A DNA stretch of 45,039 bases from CAIZGX01 sp964511555 (GTDB lineage: Bacteria > Bacteroidota > Bacteroidia > Flavobacteriales_D > Sanyastnellaceae): assembly GCA_964511555.1 (NCBI GenBank), contig CAZEFR010000015.1:1-45039 (forward strand). The letters run 5' to 3'. This document shows positions 7,872 to 16,062 of this stretch, piece after piece. A program made the translations under genes and the position numbers. The notes below the pieces were generated by a model. The model was not told the origin of the DNA and made no database searches. It saw only the letters and a list, made by a program, of their open reading frames with translations. Position 1 is the first letter of the stretch. Every line of letters starts with the position of its first letter.

Positions 7872-9425
7872 TCACTTCACCATCACACTCACACGCTCTT
7901 GCTTTCCGTTTCTGTTGGTTACATGTAAAACATAGAATCCAGGAGACAAGGTTGAAACATTCAAAACACTTGTCACATTGTTTTCAAGCATAACCAACTT
8001 ACCTGTTGCATCGAATGCTTTAACTGTTTTCAACTCGTTCACATTTGAGAAGAAAATTTCTTGGTCTGCTGGCTGCGGATAAACACTGAACGAATTTTCA
8101 TTTAGTTCATTCACACCAACAACCATTTGCGCTACAGAACTGTTCAAACATCCGATGCTAATTCCAGCATAGATAAACGATCCGTCTGCAACAATTCCCG
8201 TTACGTCGAAAGAAGGAGTAGTAATGCCTTCCAATTCAGTGTAGGTAAATCCACCATCAACTGATACAAACCAAGACACCAACCAACTAGGGTCGTAGTT
8301 ATCGATGCTTACAATTGAACCATTCTGTGAAATGAATGGCTCGCTCGGCATGATCTCAGAAATTGGAAAAGTACCTAAAGTGTATTTAGCGGTGAAACCG
8401 TCGATTGTTTCTTGCACCAACTTTACCGTGTAGTTTCCTGGATTAACATAAGAATAAACATCAGTTGCATGAGCAGTAATGGTGTTGCCGTCGCCCATGT
8501 CGTAATATGCATTCTCCACATTCATATTCACTTCTGATTGATTCTCAAGCGTGATTGTTCCGCAGAAAACGGTGTAATCTAAATCGGCCTTTACTTGAGA
8601 GAGCAGACACTGTTGTGCTCCTCTGTCTTCTGCTTCTTCCAAGAAATTCACTGTACAGAATTGTTGGAAAGAATTCCCACCTAAGAATACCCATGAATCT
8701 AATGCAGCATCGGAAGCATCTGTAATGGCCAATGTGATATGATAAGTCTGACCAACAATTAAATTGCCAATTGATGCAAACATCGGAACAGTGTATCCGT
8801 CACAAAATAAATTGGGAATTAATAAGTTCGAATTGTCGTTGAACAATGTTGCATTTGTATCGGCATTAATTGTGTTGATACTAACCACTGTATTTGTGCC
8901 TGGCACGAGCGCCAGATTCACAGCTCCGTTTGTGTATGGACCAGCAATGCCGGGGCCATTCACGAAGAAGCCAAAAATATCGTTGAAGTTACTTCCGACC
9001 CATTCAGGATATTCAGCAGAACCGAATACAAATTGAAAAGTCATTGAATCACCAGTTGCAATGAAATCAAAATCAAGTTGTGCCAAGTCATAAGTCGGAA
9101 AACCTGTCAATCCTGACAAATCAGGATTACTCATCGTATTCGACCAATTTCCCCCAGACATATTACTACCGTTGCTTACGGAGGCGGCAATACCTGTTGA
9201 AAGAACCAAACCACTGTTGATGCCCAGAGATACTGAATCACCGTCGGTTAACCAACCCAATTGCGCTGAGTCACCGATAAATGCGATGTTGTTAACGAAT
9301 ATTCCATTCGCTAAAAACAAGTCTTCCACTGCTGACGTTTGATCTGAGATAGAATCGACATCGAATTGCGCTTGGCTCGAAAGAGCGGAGGCAGCAAAGA
9401 AAACTGAATATAAAAGTTTTTTCAT
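7872..9425 (-). CDS. Choice-of-anchor L / PKD protein with T9SS sorting domain
   Basis: A 517-residue secreted protein. Signal peptide MKKLLYSVFFAASALSSQAQ is followed by a choice-of-anchor L domain (about residues 30-255) with the conserved segments GIFVNNIAFIGDS, SGLVLSTGIA and FQFVFGSAEYPEWVGSNFND. A PKD-like segment follows (AYYDMGDGNT- - -VYSYVNPGNYTVKLVQE, about 300-345), then an Ig-like stretch. It ends in a type A sorting domain (FSVYPQPADQEIFF- - -LSPGFYVLHV). It is predicted to be a cell-surface adhesin-like protein delivered by T9SS. It heads a two-gene unit with the GT87 gene. Confidence 0.9.
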   Translation of the reverse strand: MKKLLYSVFFAASALSSQAQFDVDSISDQTSAVEDLFLANGIFVNNIAFIGDSAQLGWLTDGDSVSLGINSGLVLSTGIAASVSNGSNMSGGNWSNTMSNPDLSGLTGFPTYDLAQLDFDFIATGDSMTFQFVFGSAEYPEWVGSNFNDIFGFFVNGPGIAGPYTNGAVNLALVPGTNTVVSINTINADTNATLFNDNSNLLIPNLFCDGYTVPMFASIGNLIVGQTYHITLAITDASDAALDSWVFLGGNSFQQFCTVNFLEEAEDRGAQQCLLSQVKADLDYTVFCGTITLENQSEVNMNVENAYYDMGDGNTITAHATDVYSYVNPGNYTVKLVQETIDGFTAKYTLGTFPISEIMPSEPFISQNGSIVSIDNYDPSWLVSWFVSVDGGFTYTELEGITTPSFDVTGIVADGSFIYAGISIGCLNSSVAQMVVGVNELNENSFSVYPQPADQEIFFSNVNELKTVKAFDATGKLVMLENNVTSVLNVSTLSPGFYVLHVTNRNGKQERVSVMVK

Positions 9426-9501
9426 GGCTTAGGTTTTCCAATAGACTCACCTTTGAATCAATTGGTTGTCTAAGTTAAGGCAATTCAGAAAACAGAAAAA
9501 A

Positions 9502-10140
9502 CTATTTCGCAAGTTCTCCGAAACGCTTTTTGAATTTCTCAAGCTTCGGCGTAATCATAATTCTGCAATAAGGTTGCTCACCGTTCAACGCATAATAATC
9601 TTGATGGTAATTTTCTGCCTTGTAGAAGTTGGTGAATTCTGTTACTTCGGTAACAGCATTTGCGCCCCACTCGCCTGTTTCGTTAATGGCTTGAATGGCC
9701 TTCATCGCTAACTCCTTTTGTTCTTCATTGTGATAAAAAACTGCAGAGCGGTATTGCGTTCCAGCATCTGGACCTTGTCTATTCAATGTGGTCGGATCGT
9801 GCACCACGAAAAAGATTTCAAGCAATTTGGAAAACGAAACAATACGAGGATCGAAGTAAACCTGAATTGCTTCAGCATGACCGGTTGTCTCATTACAAAC
9901 TTCCTTATAGGACGGGTTCTTGACGAATCCGCCTGCATATCCCGACTCTACTTTCGTTACTCCATTCACATTAGCGTATACCGCTTCCACACACCAAAAA
10001 CATCCTCCTGCAAGGGTGGCCACTTCCAACGAATCGTTCATTTCAACTTTCATAATTTCTCCTTTGGGATTTTCCTTTTTCGATTGCGCGCAAGAAGCTA
10101 GAGCAATCATGAACAAGGGTAAGATTAACTTTAATTTCAT
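9502..10140 (-). CDS. msrA: Peptide-methionine (S)-S-oxide reductase MsrA, lipoprotein form
   Basis: MsrA reduces methionine-S-sulfoxide in proteins. The family core is clear: LAGGCFWCVEAVYANVNGV with the catalytic Cys, SGYAGG, GHAEAIQVYFDP, TQYRSAVFY, and NGEQPYCRIMITPKLEKFKK. The N-terminus is a lipoprotein signal (MKLKLILPLFMIALASC), so this copy should be attached to a membrane and act in the periplasm rather than the cytosol. I start at 10140; an in-frame ATG at 10158 would add six residues in front of the signal peptide. It lies 32 nt downstream of the HEAT-cyclophilin gene and may be cotranscribed. Confidence 0.93.
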   Translation of the reverse strand: MKLKLILPLFMIALASCAQSKKENPKGEIMKVEMNDSLEVATLAGGCFWCVEAVYANVNGVTKVESGYAGGFVKNPSYKEVCNETTGHAEAIQVYFDPRIVSFSKLLEIFFVVHDPTTLNRQGPDAGTQYRSAVFYHNEEQKELAMKAIQAINETGEWGANAVTEVTEFTNFYKAENYHQDYYALNGEQPYCRIMITPKLEKFKKRFGELAK

Positions 10141-10172
10141 CGGAATTTGAGTTTCCATAACTCAACTACAAA

Positions 10173-12104
10173 TTAGAATAGATGTTGTTCACGCATGGAA
10201 CGAATTTGCGTTCCGACTTGAATCTTCTGCAACACTTTTTTTCCTCTCACCACTTCTCCGAATTCGGTGTAGCGTCCGTTGAGATTTGGAGTGTATGCTA
10301 ACGTAATGAACCACTGTGCACTTTCAGTGTGCTTGCCCGCGCTGGCCATTCCGATGTGCAACGGCGCGAAATTGTGCCCCGTAAATTCCGAAGAAATCAC
10401 ATAAGGCATTCCGCTCATGCCGTCTCCACGCGTGCAGCCCGCTTGGGCTACAAAGTTCGGAACGACTCTGTGAAATGCTATGCTGTCGTAATAATGCTGA
10501 CTACACAACTTCAACAAATTCGCAACACTTTCAGGTGCGTTCACTCCGTTTAGTTTTAGCACAACAGTTCCTACATCTGTTTTCAATTTCACCTTACACG
10601 ACCGATTCTTTTTCCATTCTTTTTCGGAAGGAAAAGGACGTGTAACTTGTTGCATTCTCACCAGCACCCCATCATCTATTTGTGTGGCGTTGTAGGCATC
10701 TAAAAGTGCGTTATACGTTTCTACAGTCTCTGTTTTTTGAAACAGGGGAAGGGCCTGTTTGATGCTAGTGCCTAGAAAAGCATTGCCTTTAACGCGCTCA
10801 GCATTCTCAAAAGCCCATGTTGCTAAAAGTGAGATTACTCCTGCATCTTGAGAAGTCCACAACACAGCGAACCAACCCGGAAACAACATCTCATTGTATT
10901 TAGGGTTGGTCTTCGCGTAATCGAGAACACATTCGGTAATGGCGTATTGCAGGGCTGGAGGAGCGGTTGGGAAGTCGTTTATGACCAGCGAGTCTATGAA
11001 TAAATAAGAGTTCGACATCTGACGCACCCAAAGTATTCTGTGAAACAAATCCTCGGACTCTGAATATTTATGCATGATGAAATTCTGCGCATCGGGATGT
11101 CCGTTTTCATTCCACACACCTGCTAATTCTATTTGCTCGCGACTATTGCTTGGCATGGCACGAAGGACTTCTCTTATTTGATCGAAATTGAATTGATTGA
11201 AATGAATGCCTACGCGCATGTAATTGAAAGCACTTGCTTTCTTCTTCAAGTCTACCCAAAAAATATTTGAAATGAAAGTTGAATCTTTAGCGAGCATTAC
11301 TTGTATTGCTGGCTCCGCTATTTGCTCGTCTTCACTGCAAGCCAAATCGTTGAGCAACGTCCACCATTCATAACGGCTGGCTAATCTTCCAAATTGAATG
11401 CGCACGTACTTCGATTTTTCATTTTCAACCCAATGCTTGACTTTCGCTTTATACCGCGCATCGCTTGGCGCATTTCCAGAAAGAAAAAAATAATCAGTTC
11501 TTGCAAGGATTTGCGCCAAAGCCACTCGCGCCTCTTCTTCCCAATTTAGAATTTCATCGTAATTCAAAATGGATTTCACGAAATCGCTTTGATTGATTCT
11601 CTTGCGTGCAGCGAGAGCCAAGCATGCGTATTGGTTGTGAGGCACAGATGCATTCTTGGCGTAAGCATCTTCCAAACGAACTCCAAATGAAGCTGTTTCG
11701 TGTAGTGATTTACCTAAGGCTATCCATGACTCCTGGACTAATTTCTGATTTGGAACATTTAGAATTGTTGTCTGAAGAGCCTCAATTTGTTGCGCATTGG
11801 AGCCCTCAATTTGTCCAAGTGCATAAGCAGCAGCAGCCATAGTTTCGTAGTGCTTCGGAAGCGTAACCGAATTTCTTAAATTGAAAAGCAGAAAAATCAA
11901 ATCTTGAATATGCTCCGCCTTTCCCCAAGTGGCGGCCTGTTGCGCCGCACGCAATTGAATTTCGCAATCGGTAGATTTTAATCCTTCGGCAAGCGTTGCG
12001 CCTCTCGATTCAACTAGACTTAAATCGAAATTGTAAATTTTGCTTTGAGAATAAACTGATAAACTAAAGAGAAAAATCGCACTTAAAAAAAGAAGAACTC
12101 TCAT
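10173..12104 (-). CDS. Exported HEAT-repeat protein with C-terminal cyclophilin domain
   Basis: A 643-residue protein starting at MRVLLFLSAIFLF, a signal peptide ending YSQ. About 440 residues of helical repeats follow, with HEAT-like pairs such as LEDAYAKNASVPHNQYACLALAARK. The last 150 residues form a cyclophilin-type peptidyl-prolyl isomerase: VKLKTDVGTVVLKL, IAFHRVVPNFVAQAG, QWFITLAYTPNLNG, FGEVVRG. The catalytic Arg (FHR) and the F-x-x-Q are present. The positions of human CypA Trp121 and His126 are Asn and Tyr here, so a cyclosporin-insensitive enzyme is expected. The ATG overlaps the stop of the upstream kinase gene (TAATG), indicating translational coupling. Likely a periplasmic folding factor. 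Confidence 0.88.
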   Translation of the reverse strand: MRVLLFLSAIFLFSLSVYSQSKIYNFDLSLVESRGATLAEGLKSTDCEIQLRAAQQAATWGKAEHIQDLIFLLFNLRNSVTLPKHYETMAAAAYALGQIEGSNAQQIEALQTTILNVPNQKLVQESWIALGKSLHETASFGVRLEDAYAKNASVPHNQYACLALAARKRINQSDFVKSILNYDEILNWEEEARVALAQILARTDYFFLSGNAPSDARYKAKVKHWVENEKSKYVRIQFGRLASRYEWWTLLNDLACSEDEQIAEPAIQVMLAKDSTFISNIFWVDLKKKASAFNYMRVGIHFNQFNFDQIREVLRAMPSNSREQIELAGVWNENGHPDAQNFIMHKYSESEDLFHRILWVRQMSNSYLFIDSLVINDFPTAPPALQYAITECVLDYAKTNPKYNEMLFPGWFAVLWTSQDAGVISLLATWAFENAERVKGNAFLGTSIKQALPLFQKTETVETYNALLDAYNATQIDDGVLVRMQQVTRPFPSEKEWKKNRSCKVKLKTDVGTVVLKLNGVNAPESVANLLKLCSQHYYDSIAFHRVVPNFVAQAGCTRGDGMSGMPYVISSEFTGHNFAPLHIGMASAGKHTESAQWFITLAYTPNLNGRYTEFGEVVRGKKVLQKIQVGTQIRSMREQHLF

Positions 12105-12691
12105 TATTTTTCTACCATTGGAACAGAAACGTTCAATTGAAAGTAAACCATATCGTTTTCCATAAGATCGAAACGATACGACCACCCTTTCTCGGCTTTT
12201 TTAGCAATGGTCAGAAGGCCAAGACCAGCGCCACCTTTGTCGCTCAGGCCTTCGTCTTTCAAACGCTGACGAATTTTAGAACGAAGATCTACGTTATCAA
12301 ATTCAGCTAACATCTCTAAGCGACGCATGAGCGCGCGAGCTGCGGAAACGGTTAGCATATTTCCCGTGCACAATCTGAAGTAATCTCCGCCCTTGGCAAC
12401 GACAGCATAGGCATTCATTAGACCATTAGTGCCACGCTCTCCGTGGATTGAAATGTTCTGCAACATTTCAACCAATACAGTTACCACACGCTTCGTAGTT
12501 TGACGAAGCTCCTTTTTATTGATATCTGTGCATGAAATTGCTTCAAGAATGTGCTCGTTCCTATTCGGAGTAAAATCGCCAAAGTGAGCAAACACCAACA
12601 TTTCAGCATTGGATTCCACCAAGACATCTGAGACTACTTTGTGGTAGTCGGCATGTATGTGTTGTAGCTGTTTTACTTCTTGATTTGACAT
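12104..12691 (-). CDS. SiaB family protein kinase (DUF6272)
   Basis: A 195-residue protein with a GHKL-type ATP-binding fold. Landmarks are the N-box-like helix VVTVLVEMLQNISIHG (Glu and Asn in the usual E-x-x-x-N spacing) and the glycine-rich lid KGGAGLGLLTIAKKA. This matches the SiaB family, kinases that phosphorylate STAS-domain partners in biofilm and partner-switch signalling. No SiaC-like STAS gene is visible in the window. The stop codon shares a base with the start of the HEAT-cyclophilin gene. Confidence 0.85.
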   Translation of the reverse strand: MSNQEVKQLQHIHADYHKVVSDVLVESNAEMLVFAHFGDFTPNRNEHILEAISCTDINKKELRQTTKRVVTVLVEMLQNISIHGERGTNGLMNAYAVVAKGGDYFRLCTGNMLTVSAARALMRRLEMLAEFDNVDLRSKIRQRLKDEGLSDKGGAGLGLLTIAKKAEKGWSYRFDLMENDMVYFQLNVSVPMVEK

Positions 12692-12711
12692 AATTTCCTT
12701 GATCGGCTTAC

Positions 12712-12719
12712 CAAATATA
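12712..12719 (-). promoter_or_regulatory. Predicted -7 box of the SiaB-cyclophilin operon
   Basis: TATATTTG on the minus strand, an exact match, ends 20 nt upstream of the ATG at 12691. A TTTTGG lies 15-16 nt further upstream as a possible -33 element. Confidence 0.6.
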
Positions 12720-12789
12720 AACGAAAAAGGTTTCCAAAATTAACCTAAAGTTTATCCTAGGTTATTAACATTCTGTTCGCAATACATAA

Positions 12790-14094
12790 TTACGCCGAAA
12801 AAACCGTCACCAAAGTAATCTCAGGTGGCATTCCTACACGTCCAGGAAACCCTAAAAATCCGAAGCCTCTGTTTACGTATAAGTACTGTTTTCCTTCTTG
12901 ATACAGTCCGCCCCAACGTTTGTATCCAAACCATGGTGATGGACTTGCTTTAATGTGTAGCATCGGTGCTTCTATACCAAATTGCGCTCCGTGTGTGTGT
13001 CCTGAAAATGTTAAGTCAATGTTTTGCTGACCCAATACTTGCGCTTCCCAATGACTTGGATCGTGCGAAAGTAAAATGGTGAAAGTATTTTGCGGCATGT
13101 TGGTCATGGCCACGTCGAGCTTCCCGTGTTTTGAAAAACGTCCCTTCCCCCAATTCTCAATTCCAATTAACGAAATACGTTCACCTTGCCTTTCTAACTC
13201 AACGGTTTCATTCTTCAACAAGCGAAAGCCCATGCGGTCATGAACAGATTCCAATTGAAGCATATTCTCTGCTAGAATTTGCGCATTCACGGGGTCGTTC
13301 GGATCGTAAACATATTCCGCATAGTCGTGATTACCCAAGACGGAAAACTTACCCAGCGGAGCATACAGTCGACTGAAGTAACTTACCCAAGGTTCTGCCT
13401 CTTCAGCGAGGTTATTCACAAGATCTCCTGTGAAGAAGATGACATCTGGATTCAAATCATTGATGCGTTTTAAAGCACCTTCAACCTCTTCAAAACTGTT
13501 GTCGAGAAAACTTCCTAAATGGGCATCGCTGATTTGAACAATGCGAAGACCGTTGAAGGCTTGTGGTAGATTTGGAAAACCAAGGGACTCTTCACAGACT
13601 CTGAAATCGTACTTTCCTCTAAAAATACCATAAAACGTGGCCCCCATGGTAACGGCTGCAGCTCCTAATCCAACTTGATTAAAAAACTGAAAACGTGTCA
13701 TTTTATCTGACTCTTGCTCTTCGAAATCGGTGTTCTCGTTTTTGGTTAAAAGTCCTTTCAGTTTCCGAACAATCCAATTCCCCATTCGAACTAAATCGTT
13801 CATGAAATGGAACCCCAAGAAAACAACTTTCGGCGCCAGCGCAATAAAGATAAATCCGGTTACGAAATAAAAGAACTTGAAATTGCTTCCTTTTACTTCT
13901 TTCTCTGACCAAATGAAGACAATTACAATGAGTACAAGTGCCATAATCGAAGGCAGCCAGAAGATCCTACGCCATAGCTTCCTCCAAAAGTCTGGATATT
14001 TCTCTGTCAATTGCTTTATTCCTTGATAAGAATAAAAATCAATGATTAAAGTGAACAGCGTAAATACGGAAATAAAAAGGAAGAATTTCGTCAT
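12790..14094 (-). CDS. Membrane-anchored metallophosphoesterase
   Basis: A 434-residue protein. Four hydrophobic segments in the first 170 residues (for example FFLFISVFTLFTLIIDFY and SIMALVLIVIVFIW) precede a calcineurin-like phosphoesterase domain. The metal-binding motifs occur in order: ISDAHLG, TGDLVNN, LGNHDY, LSHDPSHW and SGHTHGAQFG. The YkuE-like C-terminal motif GLYQEGKQYLYVNRGFGFLGFPGRVGMPPEI follows, split by normal spacing. It probably hydrolyses a phosphoester at the cytoplasmic membrane; related proteins have been linked to lipid or nucleotide substrates, and the substrate here is unknown. Monocistronic. Confidence 0.92.
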   Translation of the reverse strand: MTKFFLFISVFTLFTLIIDFYSYQGIKQLTEKYPDFWRKLWRRIFWLPSIMALVLIVIVFIWSEKEVKGSNFKFFYFVTGFIFIALAPKVVFLGFHFMNDLVRMGNWIVRKLKGLLTKNENTDFEEQESDKMTRFQFFNQVGLGAAAVTMGATFYGIFRGKYDFRVCEESLGFPNLPQAFNGLRIVQISDAHLGSFLDNSFEEVEGALKRINDLNPDVIFFTGDLVNNLAEEAEPWVSYFSRLYAPLGKFSVLGNHDYAEYVYDPNDPVNAQILAENMLQLESVHDRMGFRLLKNETVELERQGERISLIGIENWGKGRFSKHGKLDVAMTNMPQNTFTILLSHDPSHWEAQVLGQQNIDLTFSGHTHGAQFGIEAPMLHIKASPSPWFGYKRWGGLYQEGKQYLYVNRGFGFLGFPGRVGMPPEITLVTVFSA

Positions 14095-14102
14095 TGCGGG
14101 GG

Positions 14103-14110
14103 CAAAGTTA
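14103..14110 (-). promoter_or_regulatory. Predicted -7 box of the metallophosphoesterase gene
   Basis: TAACTTTG on the minus strand, an exact match, ends 8 nt before the ATG at 14094, implying a leader of only about 3 nt. Confidence 0.55.
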
Positions 14111-14237
14111 GTGCGAGAGAATCAATTTCTTTTCTATTTAACGTGCAATAACATGTTGCACCAATCTTTTTCAACAAACCGATGAGGTTGGTCCATAAAT
14201 AATCGAAATTTCTTATTTAGAATCATTTTACTTAACA

Positions 14238-14245
14238 TATCTTCG
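14238..14245 (+). promoter_or_regulatory. Predicted -7 box of the response regulator gene, adjacent to its ATG
   Basis: TATCTTCG, one mismatch from TAnnTTTG, ends 4 nt before the ATG at 14250. The transcript would start at or next to the A of the ATG. Confidence 0.5.
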
Positions 14246-14249
14246 CGAC

Positions 14250-14933
14250 ATGATTCGATTAATCATTGCCGATAACAGTCAGATTGTCCAAAGCGGACTT
14301 CATTCTATCTTTTCGAATTATGAAAACATAGAGATAATAGGAGATGCAAGTAACTCTGAGAGTTTATATGCCATACTACTCTCCTTCGAAGCGGATGTAT
14401 TGCTCATGGATTTTACTGCACCAGGATTCTCTGTTGACACCATAGCAAAAGCCTTGCGTCTTCAACCTAAACTAAAAATTGTTGCGCTAACGGCAGACCA
14501 AAGTGGAGCGACCATTGTGAATGCCTTACGTGCTGGAGTGACTAGCTACATTCGCAAGGATTGCGATGTAAACGAGATTTTAGATTCGGTGCGCGAGACT
14601 GCGGCGGGTAGTGTTTTCTTTTGTGGAAATATCGTTGACCGCATTCGCAAAGAAGCCATAGACATTGAAGACTTGGCCGTTGCCACTTACGATTGCGAGC
14701 CTACTACTATTAGCAGCAGAGAGAATGAAGTCATTACGCTCATCGCTGAAGGTTATACCAATGTTGAAATTGCTGAAAAACTTTTTCTTTCAACGCACAC
14801 GGTAAACACACACAGAAAAAACATCATGCATAAACTTGGTGTAAATAACACCGCTGCAATTGTCATGTATGCGGTCAAGAAAGAGTTGGTGAGTCCGAAC
14901 AAATTTCTGTTCTCGCCCTCCTCGAATGCGTAA
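14250..14933 (+). CDS. NarL/LuxR-type response regulator
   Basis: A 227-residue two-domain regulator. The receiver domain has the phosphoacceptor Asp 54 (LLMDFTAPG), Thr 81 (VALTAD) and Lys 103 (YIRKD). The usual acidic pair after beta-1 is Asp8-Asn9, so one carboxylate is replaced. After a linker of about 30 residues the GerE/LuxR helix-turn-helix follows: SSRENEVITLIAEGYTNVEIA, then LFLSTHTVNTHRKNIMHKLG. It acts as a cytoplasmic DNA-binding regulator. No histidine kinase is adjacent, so the partner is elsewhere or absent. It is followed 60 nt later by ilvE, which has its own promoter-like box. Confidence 0.93.
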   Translation: MIRLIIADNSQIVQSGLHSIFSNYENIEIIGDASNSESLYAILLSFEADVLLMDFTAPGFSVDTIAKALRLQPKLKIVALTADQSGATIVNALRAGVTSYIRKDCDVNEILDSVRETAAGSVFFCGNIVDRIRKEAIDIEDLAVATYDCEPTTISSRENEVITLIAEGYTNVEIAEKLFLSTHTVNTHRKNIMHKLGVNNTAAIVMYAVKKELVSPNKFLFSPSSNA

Positions 14934-14949
14934 GTCATAATATTTGTGT

Positions 14950-14957
14950 TATTTTTG
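14950..14957 (+). promoter_or_regulatory. Predicted -7 box of ilvE
   Basis: TATTTTTG, an exact TAnnTTTG match, ends 36 nt upstream of the ilvE ATG. No convincing -33 element was found. Confidence 0.45.
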
Positions 14958-14993
14958 GTTCATTGAATTTTAGGAAATCAATCAACTCGCTCA

Positions 14994-16061
14994 ATGATAG
15001 CTACACAAAAACCGATTGAGATTCGAAAAGTTACCGAAAGCCGCATTAACCAAGTCAATTGGGAGAACCTCGGATTCGGTCAAGTTTTTTCGGATCACAT
15101 GTTAGTTATGGAATACCACAGCGGCCAATGGGAAGCCCCCGTTATACAGCCTTTTGGACCTTTACACTTCTCTCCAGCTATTAGTTCGTTGCATTACGGA
15201 CAAGCGATTTTCGAGGGTATGAAAGCCTTCCGAAATTCAGACAATGAAGTTTTTATTTTCCGTCCGGAAGAAAATGCAAAGCGAATGAACCACAGTGCGG
15301 AACGTTTGTGCATGCCTACCTTACCAGAAGAGTTATTTGTGAAGTGTGTTGAAGAATTAGTTTCATTGGACCGTAATTGGGTTCCAACCCTCGACGGAGA
15401 AGCCTTGTACATTCGTCCGCATATGTTCGCAATTGACGAGTATGTTGGTGTAAAACCTAGCGAAAGCTATATGTTTGTTGTTTTCACCAGTCCAGTTGGA
15501 AGTTATTACACTTCTGAATTGAAGGTGAAAATTGAGCACCACTACTCTCGTGCTTCTCACGGTGGAACTGGTTCTGCGAAAGCAGCAGGAAACTACGCTG
15601 CTGCGTTGCTTCCAACTAAAAAAGCGCAAGACGAAGGTTACAACCAATTGTTGTGGACCGACGCTGAAAGTCATGAGTACTTGGAAGAAAGCGGAACCAT
15701 GAACGTCATGTTTCGCAAAGGAAATACCATCATGACTCCTCAGCTTTCAGATTCTATCTTAAGTGGAATTACGCGCGATTCTATTTTGCAAGTGGCTCGC
15801 GACTGGGGATTTGAAGTAGTTGAAAAACGGATTCGCGTTGATGAATTAATTGAAGGTCTTCAAAGTGGAGAAATCAATGAAGCTTTTGGCGCAGGAACTG
15901 CAGCAACTATTGCTCCTATTCGCACCATTAGTTTAGACGGAAAAGATTATAATTTAAATGAATATTCAACGTGGGAATTTGCTCCTAAAGTTTCAATTTA
16001 CCTCGACCGCGTAAAACGTGGAAGAGAAAATGATTCTCACAACTGGAATCACATCGTATAA
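14994..16061 (+). CDS. ilvE: Branched-chain-amino-acid aminotransferase
   Basis: A 355-residue fold-type IV PLP enzyme that interconverts Leu, Ile and Val with their 2-oxo acids. Length and motifs match the larger, eukaryote-like (type II) BCAT group: SLHYGQAIFEGMKAFR, FRPEENAKRMNHSAERL, YIRPHMFA. The PLP lysine is K196 in GTGSAKAAGNYAAAL, followed by YLEESGTMNVMFRKG and the C-terminal FGAGTAATIAPI. It ends one base before the stop of the convergent minus-strand gene. Confidence 0.96.
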   Translation: MIATQKPIEIRKVTESRINQVNWENLGFGQVFSDHMLVMEYHSGQWEAPVIQPFGPLHFSPAISSLHYGQAIFEGMKAFRNSDNEVFIFRPEENAKRMNHSAERLCMPTLPEELFVKCVEELVSLDRNWVPTLDGEALYIRPHMFAIDEYVGVKPSESYMFVVFTSPVGSYYTSELKVKIEHHYSRASHGGTGSAKAAGNYAAALLPTKKAQDEGYNQLLWTDAESHEYLEESGTMNVMFRKGNTIMTPQLSDSILSGITRDSILQVARDWGFEVVEKRIRVDELIEGLQSGEINEAFGAGTAATIAPIRTISLDGKDYNLNEYSTWEFAPKVSIYLDRVKRGRENDSHNWNHIV

Positions 16062-16062
16062 A

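Noticed and set aside
12741..12764. AT-rich inverted repeat TAACCTA...TAGGTTA as terminator or operator
   Set aside because: No T-run and a single 7-bp occurrence; it could arise by chance, so it was not listed as a feature.
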